A DNA stretch of 64,000 bases from Pseudomonas typographi (GTDB lineage Bacteria; Pseudomonadota; Gammaproteobacteria; Pseudomonadales; Pseudomonadaceae). The position numbers and the translations under genes are program-made. The stretch lies in NCBI RefSeq assembly GCF_014694385.1, contig NZ_JAAOCA010000004.1:1-64000 (forward strand), read 5' to 3'. This document shows, piece by piece, positions 45,176-55,112 of the stretch (positions are counted from its first letter, which is position 1; each line of letters starts with the position of its first letter). Under the pieces are notes generated by a model. That model had not been told where the DNA came from. It did not search any database and worked only from the letters and a program-made list of their open reading frames with translations.

Positions 45176-45463
45176 TCATAGGCAGATCAAAAACGCGGCC
45201 GCACCCAGCAACCGTTGCACCAACCCCTCGCTGCCCTGAGCGGCGAGGGCCGCCGCCAGGATCAGCATCAGCAACGCCAAGCAGCGGCAGGCTGCACGAC
45301 CCTGCGCCAGCGCCAACAACAGCCCTAACGGCAGAAGGCCCAAGGCCCACTGGGCCCTGGGCAATGAATGCAGGGTTAGCGCAAGTACCGCCCCATAGAG
45401 GCCCAGCACCGTGATAGGAAGCAGGGGGGCACCGAACAGCAAACGCAAAACAGGGCTGAACAT
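45176..45463 (-). CDS. Small hydrophobic membrane protein, 95 residues, unknown
   Basis: Three or four hydrophobic helices make up nearly the whole protein (LLFGAPLLPITVLGLYGAVL; ALGLLPLGLLLALAQG; CLALLMLILAAALAA; LLGAAAFLICL). Its stop abuts the cheV-like stop with no gap, as often seen for real convergent genes. No family was recognised. High-GC sequence can produce chance hydrophobic frames, so this is moderate only. The ATG at 45463 lacks a strong ribosome site. Confidence 0.45.
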   Translation of the reverse strand: MFSPVLRLLFGAPLLPITVLGLYGAVLALTLHSLPRAQWALGLLPLGLLLALAQGRAACRCLALLMLILAAALAAQGSEGLVQRLLGAAAFLICL

Positions 45464-45770
45464 CGCCGGCTCTCATCTGTTTATGACGCCCAGCAGTTTG
45501 GTTGCTCTCGTGTACGGGTTCTATTGGACGATTCCGACAGTGCTGTAGGAAAACAGGAGAAAAATAGGGGTATCGTTTCAGCATCCGAGCAAAGTGCCAT
45601 GCTGGCGCGCGGATACATGCGCGTTAACACTATGTTCCGCCAGCTGTTCCGCGAGCGCCGCCCCAAATGCCATAACGACTGCAGGCCTTGGAGGCATGGC
45701 ACACCGCCAAGGCCCCGCTGTAAGGGGAAAAAAGCGCCGGGGCTAACCGGCGCCATGCAAAGGGCCAGTA
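45464..45770. other. Gene-free interval between the small membrane protein and the DUF2383 gene
   Basis: These 307 bases hold the terminator at 45728-45753 near the right end. The left part is presumably the upstream region of the minus-strand membrane protein. I see no convincing gene or repeat. Confidence 0.5.
45728..45753 (-). terminator. Intrinsic terminator of the DUF2383 gene
   Basis: On the minus strand GCGCCGG (45753-45747) pairs with CCGGCGC (45740-45734) around a 6-base loop, and six T's follow (A's at 45728-45733 on the plus strand). It begins 18 bases past the gene's stop. Confidence 0.9.
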
Positions 45771-46226
45771 TCAGCTGGCACGAGCAATATTGCGTAACGC
45801 CTTGATCTGGTCGTGGTTACGCTGTACGCCGTGGAACTGGCGTTCGATAAGGGTGTAAACATTAGCGGGTAAGGGCTTCGCTAAAGCCTCTTTATAAGCC
45901 TTCAACGCTGCATCCTCACCCCGTTCGGCTTCATTGAGGATGGCCTCTTCGCTTTGGCCGGTGATCCGCGACTTAAGGTCTACCCAGTAGCGGTGAATGT
46001 CACCGACTACACTGGTGGAGTCTTCCGGCGAGCCGCCCAATTCAGTGACGGCGGCTTGTAATTCACCTGCAGCCTTGGAACACTCTTCAGCACGTTTGAT
46101 AAACAGTGCTTTCAATTCGGCGTTTTTGACATCCTCAGCGCAGGTTTTAAAGCCTTCCTGCCCGTCTTTGCTGGTTTCGATAAGATTATTCAATACTTTG
46201 ATGGTGTCTTTGACTGAGTCGGTCAT
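45771..46226 (-). CDS. PA2169/DUF2383-family four-helix protein
   Basis: A 151-residue soluble helical protein with ferritin-like spacing of helices. It starts MTDSVKDTIKVLNNLIETSK; the family segment is DGQEGFKTCAEDVKNAELKALF, and it ends ERQFHGVQRNHDQIKALRN. Members are common in Pseudomonas and often stress- or stationary-phase-induced, with no proven reaction. The ribosome site AGGAGGGCCGAAG is close to the ATG at 46226. The AT-rich region 46227-46425 is likely the promoter. Confidence 0.85.
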   Translation of the reverse strand: MTDSVKDTIKVLNNLIETSKDGQEGFKTCAEDVKNAELKALFIKRAEECSKAAGELQAAVTELGGSPEDSTSVVGDIHRYWVDLKSRITGQSEEAILNEAERGEDAALKAYKEALAKPLPANVYTLIERQFHGVQRNHDQIKALRNIARAS

Positions 46227-46425
46227 TCTTCGGCCCTCCTGTTGGGATAACTACAAACATTGCAGGCCGCGTGCCAAATATATAAAAAAAATAAAGCCTT
46301 TTAAAACAGTGTGTTATGATTGCGGTTGAATTTTTAAAGCCGTTGTTCTGCATGATGCGCTTGAAAAGCCCATTGCAAAATGCAAGTTTATTCGCGCTCA
46401 CTTCAAACTATTAACGTACCAACCA

Positions 46426-46650
46426 ATGAACCCTCAATTACTTGAACTGCTGGTCACCCGCACCATGCCCTACGGCAAATACCAGGGGCGCCTGCTTGCC
46501 GAGTTGCCTGGGCACTACCTGGCATGGTTCGCCCGCCAAGGCTTCCCCAGGGGCGAACTGGGCACACTGCTGGCCTTGATGCATGAGGTTGACCATAACG
46601 GCCTTCGCGGCCTACTGGCGCCATTGCGCGAGCAAAAAAAAGTGCGCTGA
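46426..46650 (+). CDS. DUF3820-family small protein
   Basis: A 74-residue protein matching the DUF3820 pattern: TRTMPYGKYQGRLLAELPGH, then YLAWFARQGFPRGELGTLLALMHE. The family was once labelled a putative quorum-sensing-regulated virulence factor; the molecular function is unclear. The ATG at 46426 lacks an obvious ribosome site. It is convergent with eda. Confidence 0.8.
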   Translation: MNPQLLELLVTRTMPYGKYQGRLLAELPGHYLAWFARQGFPRGELGTLLALMHEVDHNGLRGLLAPLREQKKVR

Positions 46651-46690
46651 CCACGCGCACCGAGTGAGGCGAGCACACCCCGAAGAAACA

Positions 46691-47374
46691 TTAATCCAGC
46701 AACGCCAAGGCCTCACGGCTGCATTGCTCCACCTGGGCCCAGTGGCCGGCCTGTATCCAAGCCTTGTCGAGCATCCAGGTGCCACCCACGCACATCACGT
46801 TGGGCTGGTCCAGGTAGGTGTTCAAATTGCCGGTATTCACCCCACCGGTGGGGCAGAAGCGCACATCGCCAAAGGGCCCGGCAAACGCCTTGATAGCGGC
46901 GACACCGCCGCTGACCTCAGCCGGGAACAGCTTGAAGCGGCGGTAACCCAAGGCATAGCCCATCATGATTTCCGAGGCGCTGGCCACCCCTGGCAGCAGC
47001 GGCACCGGGCTGTCTACGCCGGCCTCGAGCATGTCTTGCGTGCAGCCCGGGGTGACGACAAACTGCGCACCGGCCTGTTCCACTGCCTTGAGCATGGTGC
47101 GGTCCAGTACGGTACCGGCGCCCACCAGCAAACCAGGCCGGTGTTCGCGCAGAAGCTTGATCGCCTTCAGCCCATACTGCGACCGTAACGTGACTTCCAA
47201 CACGGTCAGGCCGCCCGCGGCCAGTGCATCGGCCAGCGGTAGGATTTCGCTTTCGGCATTGATTACGATCACCGGCAAAATCTTCGCACGCGCCGCGAGC
47301 GCGTCGATCTGCTTGACCTTTTCCGACATGCGGGTTTGTTGTTCAGGCGTCATGGCTACTGATCCTTGGGTCAT
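46691..47374 (-). CDS. eda: 2-keto-3-deoxy-6-phosphogluconate / 4-hydroxy-2-oxoglutarate aldolase
   Basis: A 227-residue class I aldolase from ATG 47374, which overlaps the pgl stop by ATGA. A GTG two codons upstream and later methionines are alternatives. The Schiff-base lysine lies in YRRFKLFPAEVSGG, the catalytic glutamate in VLEVTLRS, and the phosphate-binding end in PTGGVN. It splits KDPG to pyruvate and glyceraldehyde 3-phosphate, the last Entner-Doudoroff step. It is co-transcribed with zwf and pgl. Confidence 0.95.
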   Translation of the reverse strand: MTQGSVAMTPEQQTRMSEKVKQIDALAARAKILPVIVINAESEILPLADALAAGGLTVLEVTLRSQYGLKAIKLLREHRPGLLVGAGTVLDRTMLKAVEQAGAQFVVTPGCTQDMLEAGVDSPVPLLPGVASASEIMMGYALGYRRFKLFPAEVSGGVAAIKAFAGPFGDVRFCPTGGVNTGNLNTYLDQPNVMCVGGTWMLDKAWIQAGHWAQVEQCSREALALLD

Positions 47375-48087
47375 GGGCACCAGAAAATATCCAACGGCGA
47401 ATGAAGAAACGCACGCACGGGCATTTCGGCGATCTCGCCGCCGGCCAGCGCCGCGCGCAGTGTGTCGAGTTTGCCCTGGCCTTGAATGGACAGAATGGGA
47501 TAACGCGCACTGGCCAGCAGTGCGCGGGTCATGCTCAGGCGTTGGTGTGGCACGCTTGGGGCCTGCATCGCCACGCAGCGGCGCGCGCTGCTCTCGGCCA
47601 ATGCCGCAGCCAAGCCTGGGCTGTTGGGGAACAATGAAGCGGTGTGGCCGTCGTCGCCCATGCCCAACACCAATACGTCGATGCCCGCCAGCCCGGCCAG
47701 CGCTTGGTCGGCCGCCAGCGCAGACTGCTCCTGGCTGTCACTGGCCTGGTACAGGCCGATAAAGCGCGCCTTGCTCGCTGGGCCTTGCAGCAGGTAGCGC
47801 CTGACCAGCCCCTCATTGCTGTCGGGGTGTGCCACCGGCACCCAGCGTTCATCGGCCAGGGTAATGGTCACGTGGTTCCAGTCCAGTGACTGCTGGCGCG
47901 CCAGGGCTTGGAAGAACATCACCGGGCTGCGCCCGCCAGATACCACCAGGCCGGCCTGCCCGCGGGCTTCAATGGCCTCGCGCAACCGTGCGCTGACCAC
48001 CTCGGCGAGGGCCTCGGCCAGCACCGGCGGGCTGGGGAATTCGTGCGGGGCCACGCCTTGTGGCAGTTGCAGTTCAGATATCGCCAT
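47371..48087 (-). CDS. pgl: 6-phosphogluconolactonase
   Basis: A 238-residue enzyme from ATG 48087 with GGAGG 7 bases upstream. It overlaps zwf's end by 14 bases and eda's start by 4. Motifs include [15 protein letters not shown] for substrate binding, the LADERWVP loop and [19 protein letters not shown]. It hydrolyses 6-phosphogluconolactone made by Zwf. Confidence 0.95.
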   Translation of the reverse strand: MAISELQLPQGVAPHEFPSPPVLAEALAEVVSARLREAIEARGQAGLVVSGGRSPVMFFQALARQQSLDWNHVTITLADERWVPVAHPDSNEGLVRRYLLQGPASKARFIGLYQASDSQEQSALAADQALAGLAGIDVLVLGMGDDGHTASLFPNSPGLAAALAESSARRCVAMQAPSVPHQRLSMTRALLASARYPILSIQGQGKLDTLRAALAGGEIAEMPVRAFLHSPLDIFWCP

Positions 48088-49540
48088 ACCAGGACCTCCC
48101 ATCGCGGGTAATCAATGCAATCGAGCTCATCGGCCCCCAAGACCCTGCCGCATAAGGCTTGGGCGCATCCCCGGCTTTTTTCCAGCCGGCGATCAGTTGA
48201 TCGCACCACTTCCACGCATATTCGATTTCGTCTTTACGAACGAACAAGTTTTGATTGCCCTGCATCACTTCCAGCAGCAGCCGCTCGTACGCGTCAGGGA
48301 TCCGCGCACTGCGGTAGGCATCGGAGAAATTCAACTGCAGCGGCCCGCTGCGCAGTTGCATCCCTTTGTCCAGGCCTTGCTCCTTGGTCATCACCCGCAA
48401 CGAAATGCTTTCGTCCGGCTGCAAGCGAATGATCAGCTTGTTGCTGATCTGCATGCGCTGCTCCGGCGCGAAGATGTAATGCGGGGGTTCCTTGAAGTGA
48501 ATCACGATTTGCGACAGCTTTTGCGGCATCCGCTTGCCGGTGCGCAGGTAGAACGGCACCCCTGCCCAACGCCAGTTACGGATATCCGCCCGCAGTGCAA
48601 CGAACGTTTCGGTGTCGCTTTGCGGGTTGGAGTTTTCTTCTTCCAGGTAACCCGGCACCGCCCGGCCTTCGCTATAACCGGCAATATACTGGCCACGCAC
48701 CACCTGGCTGTGCAGCGCCTCCCCGGTGATCGGTTGCAGTGCCTTAAGCACCTTGACCTTCTCATCGCGAATGGCATCGGCCGACAACTCCGCCGGCGGG
48801 TCCATGGCGATCAGGCACAGCAACTGCACCAGGTGATTCTGCACCATGTCGCGCAATTGGCCAGCCTTGTCGAAATAGCCCCAACGGCCCTCGATACCGA
48901 CCTTTTCGGCCACAGTAATCTCGACGTGGGAGATATAGTTCTGGTTCCACTGGGTTTCGAACAGGCTGTTGGCAAAGCGCAGCGCGATCAAGTTCTGGAC
49001 GGTTTCCTTGCCCAGGTAATGGTCGATACGGTATACGCGGTTTTCCGGAAAGAACCGCGCCACCGCATCATTGACCGTGCGCGAGGAAGCCAAATCGTGG
49101 CCGATGGGTTTTTCCAGCACCACACGGGTACGCTCGGCGAGGCCGGCCTGGGCCAGGTTTTCGCAAATCGCGCCGTACACGGCCGCGGGGGTGGCGAAAT
49201 AGGCGATCACGGTTGCCGCCTCGCCGATCCGTTCCGCCAGGTGGGTGTAATCGTCGGCCTTGAGAAAATCGACGTGTACATAATCCAGCCGCGCTTTGAA
49301 GCGCGCCAATACCCCCTCATCGAGCTGTGCCGCGGGTACGAATTCCTTGAGGTGTTCTTCGATTTCGTTCAAATGAAACGCCGCGTCACCCGGTTCCCGG
49401 GCCAACGCCAGCAAGCGGGTGTGTTCGTGCAGCAGTTCGGCACGGTCGAGCTGGTAAAGGGCGGGAAACAGCTTGCGCAGTGCCAGGTCGCCCATGGCGC
49501 CGAACAGGGCAAACGTGCAAGGTTCGGAAATCGAAAGCAT
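48074..49540 (-). CDS. zwf: Glucose-6-phosphate 1-dehydrogenase
   Basis: A 488-residue enzyme from ATG 49540 ([20 protein letters not shown]). It has the nucleotide-binding Rossmann start [18 protein letters not shown], the substrate motif [14 protein letters not shown] with the catalytic-site lysine, and the C-terminal domain to SWYGDI. It oxidises glucose 6-phosphate to the lactone and makes NADPH. It is first in zwf-pgl-eda and divergent from hexR, with a HexR-type operator between. Its ribosome site is weak. Confidence 0.95.
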   Translation of the reverse strand: MLSISEPCTFALFGAMGDLALRKLFPALYQLDRAELLHEHTRLLALAREPGDAAFHLNEIEEHLKEFVPAAQLDEGVLARFKARLDYVHVDFLKADDYTHLAERIGEAATVIAYFATPAAVYGAICENLAQAGLAERTRVVLEKPIGHDLASSRTVNDAVARFFPENRVYRIDHYLGKETVQNLIALRFANSLFETQWNQNYISHVEITVAEKVGIEGRWGYFDKAGQLRDMVQNHLVQLLCLIAMDPPAELSADAIRDEKVKVLKALQPITGEALHSQVVRGQYIAGYSEGRAVPGYLEEENSNPQSDTETFVALRADIRNWRWAGVPFYLRTGKRMPQKLSQIVIHFKEPPHYIFAPEQRMQISNKLIIRLQPDESISLRVMTKEQGLDKGMQLRSGPLQLNFSDAYRSARIPDAYERLLLEVMQGNQNLFVRKDEIEYAWKWCDQLIAGWKKAGDAPKPYAAGSWGPMSSIALITRDGRSWYGDI

Positions 49541-49604
49541 GATTTTGGTTTCTTTATCAAGTTGAACAAGTATTACCGGTTTGCGGGGCAACCTTCAAGG
49601 CGAA

Positions 49605-49624
49605 ATGTAGTAATAAAACAACAT
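49605..49624 (-). promoter_or_regulatory. HexR-type operator in the zwf promoter region
   Basis: An imperfect palindrome with arms ATGTAGT and AACAACAT (as read on plus). The outer ATGT/ACAT and the GT/AC pairs are symmetric. It lies about 10 bases downstream of a -10-like TATCAT (minus strand, 49634-49639) and 65 bases before the zwf ATG, a typical repressor position. HexR sites are described as TTGT-N7/8-ACAA palindromes; this one deviates at the outermost base. Confidence 0.6.
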
Positions 49625-49722
49625 TGCACCGCTATGATACATACCGGTGGTGATTGAGGTGGCCCCTCAGTACGATAGACCACCGCAGACGACAGCCGTA
49701 TTCTTAGCCCAAGGAGCCCGTA

Positions 49723-50586
49723 ATGGACCGAGTGCGTAACCTCCTCGAGCAAATCCAGGAACGCCTCGATGAACTCAACAAGGCCGAACGCAAAGTCGCC
49801 GAAGTGATCCTGCACAACCCGCAACAGGCCACCCGCTTCAGTATCGCCGCGCTGGCTCAGGCAGCCAAGGTCAGCGAACCCACGGTGAACCGTTTTTGCC
49901 GTTCCTTCGCCGTGAGCGGCTACCCGGAACTCAAACTGCAACTGGCGCAAAGCTTGGCCAGCGGGGCCGCGTATGTAAGCCGGGCGGTAGCGGCCGACGA
50001 CGACCCGGCGGCTTACACACAAAAAATCTTTGGCAGCGCCATTGCCTCGCTCGACAGCGCCTGGCAGCAGATCGACCCGCGCCAGGTCAGCCGCGCGGTC
50101 GACATGATGATCCAGGCCCGGCAGATTCATTTCTTTGGCCTGGGCGCCTCGGCGCCAGTGGCACAGGATGCGCTGCATAAGTTTTTTCGCTTCAACCTGG
50201 CCGTTAGCGCCCATGCCGACGTGTTGATGCAACGTATGCTGGCGTCGGTTGCCCATACCGGGGAGCTGTTCGTGATCATTTCATACACCGGGCGTACCCG
50301 CGAATTAGTAGAGGTGGCGCGCACCGCGCGGGAGAACGGCGCCTCGGTGCTGGCGCTGACCGCTGCCGGCTCGCCGCTGGACAAAGTCTGCAGCCTGAGC
50401 TTGAACATTCCGCTGCCGGAGGATACCGACATCTACATGCCGATGACCTCGCGCATCATCCAGCTCACGGTATTGGACGTGTTGGCTACGGGCATGACCC
50501 TGCGCCGCGGCACCGACTTCCAGCCGCACTTACGCAAAATCAAGGAAAGTTTGAACGCCAGCCGGTACCCGCTGGAACAGGGTTGA
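49723..50586 (+). CDS. hexR: RpiR-family repressor of glucose catabolism
   Basis: A 287-residue regulator. The N-terminal RpiR HTH covers about residues 1-77 ([20 protein letters not shown], then [19 protein letters not shown]). The C-terminal SIS sugar-phosphate domain of about 125-255 contains [20 protein letters not shown] and [15 protein letters not shown]. It binds KDPG, which releases it from zwf and edd/gap operators in Pseudomonas. AAGGAG lies 8 bases before the ATG. It is divergent from the zwf operon it controls. Confidence 0.94.
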   Translation: MDRVRNLLEQIQERLDELNKAERKVAEVILHNPQQATRFSIAALAQAAKVSEPTVNRFCRSFAVSGYPELKLQLAQSLASGAAYVSRAVAADDDPAAYTQKIFGSAIASLDSAWQQIDPRQVSRAVDMMIQARQIHFFGLGASAPVAQDALHKFFRFNLAVSAHADVLMQRMLASVAHTGELFVIISYTGRTRELVEVARTARENGASVLALTAAGSPLDKVCSLSLNIPLPEDTDIYMPMTSRIIQLTVLDVLATGMTLRRGTDFQPHLRKIKESLNASRYPLEQG

Positions 50587-50615
50587 ATAGGCTGCACAGT
50601 GGCGTTGCCGCCTGA

Positions 50616-50667
50616 TGGCGCCCCGTGGACCGGTATCAGGGCCGGGCCATGAAGCCACGGGGCGCCA
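50616..50667. terminator. 13-bp perfect inverted repeat between hexR and oprB
   Basis: TGGCGCCCCGTGG (50616-50628) and CCACGGGGCGCCA (50655-50667) are exact reverse complements with a 26-base spacer. It lies between the convergent ends of hexR and oprB, ending 8 bases before the oprB stop. It is probably a bidirectional terminator without a T-run, or a factor-dependent stop. A shorter alternative hairpin GCCACGGTGGC overlaps its right arm. Confidence 0.6.
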
Positions 50668-50674
50668 CGGTGGC

Positions 50675-52039
50675 TTAGAACTTCGATTCCAACTTCAGGC
50701 CGGCAACCAGTGCGTTATCGACCTCATCCACACCACCAGGGTGCTTGATGTACTGCAGGTTGGGCCGCACGGTCAGCCAATTGGTCACGTGGACGCCATA
50801 GTAGATCTCGGCGTCGTACTCGGTGTCTTGTACCGGCACGAAGGCGGGGTTGTCGTAGTCGTCGATGCCGCTCACCGTGTTAAGCAATTCAGCGCGTTTA
50901 CGGGCGTCGTCGTTCACGTGGATGCGGGCGATGCCCACGCCGATGGCATCCTTGGGCCGGCCATCGAACAAACCCTTGTACACAAGCCCCACCTGCTGGT
51001 AGTTATCGACGACGTTGGTGGCCTTGTCATGCACCGTGGCATTGGCGAACAGGCTCAGGCCGCGGCTGTTATCGCCGTGGTGCGAGGTCACCTGTTGCTG
51101 GGCCACCACCCACCAACCGTGCTTGCTGCCATGGCTTTTGAAGTTGCCACCGGTCAGGGCCTGGGCCTGCCCATCGGCGCCATCGTACACATCGTCGGCC
51201 TTGGCGTTGCTGTAGTAGTAACCCAGGCGGTATTCGCCCGGCAGCCCGTTGACCTTGGGCGACCACACCGCCTCTACCGGGAAGATAGTGCCCTTGGTAC
51301 CGCTGCCGTTGAGCTTGAAGCCATTGCCCGTTTCCAAGTTGGAAGGGTTCTGGTTATACGCCCCGACCTGGGCATAGAACTCGGGGGTGAAGTTCCATTT
51401 CACCCGCGCAGCCCATTGGCTGACCGGCCAGTTGTACCAGACATTGACCCAATTACCCACCTGCGAGCCGCAAAATGCCAAGTTCTGGAAATCGCAAGGG
51501 AAACTGTTGAAGTCCTCACCTGGGCCGAAACGGCCAAATTTGATGTCGAGTTTGTCGTCGATAAAACGCTGGCGGTACCACAGTTGGGTCAAGCGCCAGG
51601 TCTGGCCCCGGCCCCAGACCTCCTGCGGCGAACTGAACATGCCGGCGCGTGGGTCGCTGATGCGGTCATTGCCAATATTGCGGCCGCTACGTTCGGTCAC
51701 GGTGAAGCGAAAATCCGCCCCATGCCAGCCGAGGAGTTTATCCAAGTCCATTTTCACGCCCAGGGCGAGTTGGTCGCTGTAGCGGGCAGTGGTGTCGTCG
51801 TTGTAACCGCCGTCAAGGTTACTCGCTGCTTCACCGACGTACTCCAGGGTGAAGTCGTAGCCTTTATCGTAGAGTTCTCTGCGAAGGCCGCCCCAGTCGC
51901 CGGTGGCGTACTGCGAGGCGTCGAATTGGCCGGTATCCCCTGCGGCCTGCACGCTGGCCGCAAGGCCCATGGCACCGACCACACAAAGCCCACGGGCCAA
52001 CTGGGCAGGCTTGGCACGGGTATAAATTTGCTTGTTCAT
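50675..52039 (-). CDS. oprB: Carbohydrate-selective outer-membrane porin OprB
   Basis: A 454-residue porin from ATG 52039 (MNKQIYTRAKPAQLARGLCV) with a cleavable signal peptide ending ASVQAAG. The mature protein has OprB features: YATGDWGGLRRELYDKGYDF, LTQLWYRQRFIDDKLDIKFG, and many alternating aromatic beta strands, ending in LKLESKF with the terminal phenylalanine needed for insertion. It lets glucose cross the outer membrane. It lies 85 bases after the Gts ABC genes in the same direction, with its own A-rich leader, so it probably has partial independent control. Confidence 0.94.
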   Translation of the reverse strand: MNKQIYTRAKPAQLARGLCVVGAMGLAASVQAAGDTGQFDASQYATGDWGGLRRELYDKGYDFTLEYVGEAASNLDGGYNDDTTARYSDQLALGVKMDLDKLLGWHGADFRFTVTERSGRNIGNDRISDPRAGMFSSPQEVWGRGQTWRLTQLWYRQRFIDDKLDIKFGRFGPGEDFNSFPCDFQNLAFCGSQVGNWVNVWYNWPVSQWAARVKWNFTPEFYAQVGAYNQNPSNLETGNGFKLNGSGTKGTIFPVEAVWSPKVNGLPGEYRLGYYYSNAKADDVYDGADGQAQALTGGNFKSHGSKHGWWVVAQQQVTSHHGDNSRGLSLFANATVHDKATNVVDNYQQVGLVYKGLFDGRPKDAIGVGIARIHVNDDARKRAELLNTVSGIDDYDNPAFVPVQDTEYDAEIYYGVHVTNWLTVRPNLQYIKHPGGVDEVDNALVAGLKLESKF

Positions 52040-52053
52040 CCCTTGATCACCCT

Positions 52054-52083
52054 CATTATTGTTATTGCGGTTTTTGTTGTTAT
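52054..52083 (-). promoter_or_regulatory. Hfq/Crc-type A-rich motifs in the oprB leader
   Basis: The oprB mRNA leader reads AACAACAAAAACCGCAATAA followed by CAATAATGAGGG just before the ribosome site. This gives two AAnAAnAA-type CA motifs, the binding pattern for Hfq with Crc in pseudomonads. Translation would be blocked when preferred carbon sources are present. Confidence 0.6.
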
Positions 52084-52124
52084 CGCAGCACAACAGTGCC
52101 GGGTGACAGGCCACCTGGCAGGGC

Positions 52125-53279
52125 TCAGCGCCCCCTGAACTGCGCCACGTTACCGGCCGAACCCTCGGCCGGGGTCTTGCTCTCGCGGGCCAGCCTTTCA
52201 CCGGTTTTAGCGTCGAACAGCAAGGCCTTGCCAGCATCGAAACTCAGCTTGAGCATCTCCCCTACCGCCGGCGCCAGGTCCGGCGCCAGTCGGCAACACA
52301 CCTTGGTGCCGTTGATGGTCACGAATATCAAGGTGTCCGGGCCTGTGGGCTCGGTCACCTCGACCCGCGCCTGCAGTACCGCGCTGTCGCCCTCGGCGGC
52401 CAGCGCGAGTTGCTCGGGGCGCAGCCCCAGAATCAGCTCGCGCTGGTCCAGGTCGGCGTCGCCAGCGGCCAGCGGCAGGCTTAGCTGGCCGAGGTCGGTG
52501 GCCAGGGGCACGTGCCAGCGGCCGCGCCCACCCGCCGGCTTTACCGGGATGAAGTTCATCGGAGGTGAACCGATAAAGCTCGCCACGAACAGATTAGCCG
52601 GTTCGCTGTAAATTTCCTTGGGCGTACCGAATTGTTGAATGATGCCGTCCTTCATGACCGCCACTTTGTCACCCAGGGTCATGGCCTCGATCTGGTCGTG
52701 GGTCACATACACGGTGGTGGTCTTGAGCCGCTGGTGCATCAACTTCATCTCGGTACGCATTTCTACCCTCAACTTGGCGTCGAGGTTCGACAGTGGTTCG
52801 TCGAACAGGTAGATCTTCGGCCGCCGCGCCAGCGCACGGCCCATGGCCACCCGCTGCTGCTGGCCGCCGGAGAGCTGGCCGGGCTTGCGTGCCAGCAAAT
52901 GCTCAATCTGCAGCAGCTTGGCGACCCGCTCCACTTCCTGGTCGATCTGCGCCTTGGGCACCTTGCGGATCTTCAAGCCGAACTCGATGTTCTGCCGCAC
53001 CGTCATGGTCGGGTACAGCGCGTAAGACTGAAACACCATCGCGATGTCACGGTCCTTCGGGCTCATCTGGCTGATGTCCGCATCATCGACCAGGATCGCC
53101 CCACCGCTGATGTTTTCCAGCCCGGCGATACAGTTCATCAAGGTAGACTTGCCGCAGCCCGAAGGGCCTACCAAGATCAGAAACTCGCCTTCGGCGATTT
53201 TCAGCTGGATGTCCTTGAGGGTGTCCGGCAGGCCACTGCCGTAGGTTTTGTTCACATTGCGCAGTTCGAGCGTTGCCAT
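52125..53279 (-). CDS. gtsD: Sugar ABC transporter ATPase (MalK/UgpC type)
   Basis: A 384-residue ATPase. Walker A is [20 protein letters not shown], the signature is [20 protein letters not shown], Walker B is [16 protein letters not shown], and the H-loop is [17 protein letters not shown]-terminal TOBE/OB region of about 245-370 is typical of CUT1 sugar importers. It powers glucose uptake with GtsABC. It lies 3 bases after gtsC. Confidence 0.94.
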   Translation of the reverse strand: MATLELRNVNKTYGSGLPDTLKDIQLKIAEGEFLILVGPSGCGKSTLMNCIAGLENISGGAILVDDADISQMSPKDRDIAMVFQSYALYPTMTVRQNIEFGLKIRKVPKAQIDQEVERVAKLLQIEHLLARKPGQLSGGQQQRVAMGRALARRPKIYLFDEPLSNLDAKLRVEMRTEMKLMHQRLKTTTVYVTHDQIEAMTLGDKVAVMKDGIIQQFGTPKEIYSEPANLFVASFIGSPPMNFIPVKPAGGRGRWHVPLATDLGQLSLPLAAGDADLDQRELILGLRPEQLALAAEGDSAVLQARVEVTEPTGPDTLIFVTINGTKVCCRLAPDLAPAVGEMLKLSFDAGKALLFDAKTGERLARESKTPAEGSAGNVAQFRGR

Positions 53280-53282
53280 GCT

Positions 53283-54128
53283 TTACCCCTTGACCGCGCC
53301 GGCGGTGAGCCCACGCAGGAAATACTTGCCCGCCAGCACATACACCAGCAGGGTCGGCAGCCCGGCGATCATTGCCGCAGCCATGTCCACGTTGTATTCC
53401 TTGACACCCGTGGTGGTATTGACCAGGTTGTTAAGGGCTACGGTGATCGGTTGCGCGTCGCCGCTGGCGAACACCACCCCGAAGAGAAAGTCGTTCCAGA
53501 TCTGGGTGAATTGCCAGATGACGCACACCATGATGGTCGGCACCGACATCGGCAGCAGCACACGCCCGAAGATCGTAAAGAAGCCGGCGCCATCGAGCCG
53601 CGCAGCCTTCACCAAGGCTTCGGGCACGCTCACGTAAAAATTGCGAAAGAACAATGTGGTGAACGCCAGCCCATAGACCACGTGCACCACTACCAGGCCG
53701 GCGGTGGTGTTGGCCAGGCCCATCTTGCCGAGCGTGAATGAGGCCGGCAGCAGCACCGCCTGGAACGGTAGAAAACAGCCGAACAGCAACAAGCCAAAGA
53801 ACAGCTGCGAGCCGCGAAAGCGCCACATCGACAACACGTAGCCATTGAGTGCGCCCACTGCGGTGGAGATCAGCACGGCCGGCACGGTGATGGCTACCGA
53901 GTTCCAGAAATAGCCCCTCACCGTGGCCCAGGCCTTCACCCAGCCAAGGGTGCTGAATACGTGCGGCAGTGTAAGCAAGTTGCCACTGTTGATGTCTTCC
54001 GGGGTTTTGAAACTGGTGAGCAGCATCACCACCAGTGGCACCAGGTACATCAGGCAGGCCAGGATCAGTACCGCGTAGATCAATACGCGGCTGGGGGTAA
54101 GCCCAGGTTTGAGCACCGCACTAGTCAT
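53283..54128 (-). CDS. gtsC: Glucose ABC transporter permease
   Basis: A 281-residue permease with six helices, beginning ILIYAVLILACLMYLVPLVV-like (VLIYAVLILACLMYLVPLVV). The EAA loop EALVKAARLDGAGFFTIFGR contacts GtsD, followed by VLLPMSVPTIMVCVIWQFTQ. It pairs with GtsB, with which it overlaps by 8 bases. Confidence 0.93.
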   Translation of the reverse strand: MTSAVLKPGLTPSRVLIYAVLILACLMYLVPLVVMLLTSFKTPEDINSGNLLTLPHVFSTLGWVKAWATVRGYFWNSVAITVPAVLISTAVGALNGYVLSMWRFRGSQLFFGLLLFGCFLPFQAVLLPASFTLGKMGLANTTAGLVVVHVVYGLAFTTLFFRNFYVSVPEALVKAARLDGAGFFTIFGRVLLPMSVPTIMVCVIWQFTQIWNDFLFGVVFASGDAQPITVALNNLVNTTTGVKEYNVDMAAAMIAGLPTLLVYVLAGKYFLRGLTAGAVKG

Positions 54129-55032
54129 GGCGCTTGCCTCGCAATTCCGAATACAGGTAAGGCACCAGAATGGCCAGGATCGCCCCGAGCATCAGCATGG
54201 CACTGGCCGAGCCCATGCCCATTTGCCCCCGGCTGAAGGTAAACGAGTACATGAACACCGCAGGTAAGTCCGAGGCATAACCCGGGCCGCCGGCGGTCAT
54301 GGCCATGACCAGGTCGAAACTCTTGATGGCGATGTGCGCCAGGATCATGAAAGCGCTAAAGAACACCGGGCGCAGGCTCGGCAGCACGATTTTCAGGTAG
54401 ATCGTGGGCAAACTCGCGCCATCGACCTGCGCCGCACGGATGATCGAACCGTCGACACCACGCAGGCCCGCCAGGAACATCGCCATGATAAAGCCCGAGG
54501 CCTGCCATACCGCGGCGATCACCACGCAGTAGATCACCCGGTCCTGGTTGATCAGCCAATCGAAGGTGAAACCCGTCCAACCCCAGTCACGCAGCAGTTT
54601 ATCCAGCCCCATGCCGGGGTTAAGCAGCCACTTCCAGGCGGTGCCGGTGACGATCATCGACAGCGCCATCGGGTAGAGATACACGGTGCGAATAAAACCT
54701 TCCCGGCGGATTCGTTGGTCAAGCAGCACCGCCAGCAGCACCCCAACGACCAGGCTTATACCGATGAACAGGCCGCCGAAAATGACCAGGTTCTTGCTCG
54801 CCACCCACCAGCGGTCGTTATCCCACAGGCGCCAGTACTGGGCCAGGCCTACGAAGGTGTAGTTGGGCACAAAGCTTGAGCTGGTGAATGACAGCACGAG
54901 CGTCCAGCCGATATAGGCATAAAAACCCACCAAGATCACCACCATGCTCGGCGCCAACACCAACTTGGGCAGCCAACGCTGCAAGCGGTCGAGCACAGGG
55001 GTTGCCCTGGGCAGTGCAACGACGGAATTCAT
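54121..55032 (-). CDS. gtsB: Glucose ABC transporter permease
   Basis: A 303-residue permease with six helices. It has an N-terminal helix LVLAPSMVVILVGFYAYIGW and the EAA motif GSIIRAAQVDGASLPTIYLK, followed by IVLPSLRPVFFSAFMILAH. It is a CUT1 family inner-membrane component for glucose entry into the cytoplasm. It lies 80 bases after gtsA. Confidence 0.93.
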   Translation of the reverse strand: MNSVVALPRATPVLDRLQRWLPKLVLAPSMVVILVGFYAYIGWTLVLSFTSSSFVPNYTFVGLAQYWRLWDNDRWWVASKNLVIFGGLFIGISLVVGVLLAVLLDQRIRREGFIRTVYLYPMALSMIVTGTAWKWLLNPGMGLDKLLRDWGWTGFTFDWLINQDRVIYCVVIAAVWQASGFIMAMFLAGLRGVDGSIIRAAQVDGASLPTIYLKIVLPSLRPVFFSAFMILAHIAIKSFDLVMAMTAGGPGYASDLPAVFMYSFTFSRGQMGMGSASAMLMLGAILAILVPYLYSELRGKRHD

Positions 55033-55112
55033 CGATACGTTCTCACGATAATGTACGCCACGCGAGGAGGCCCGGCAGTGCCGCCCGGGCTTCCTTTCGG
55101 GCTGGGCTGCGC

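Noticed and set aside
45524..45805. A 93-residue basic frame before the DUF2383 gene
   Set aside because: It spans the intrinsic terminator of the DUF2383 gene and overlaps that gene's 3' end in antisense. There is no start signal.
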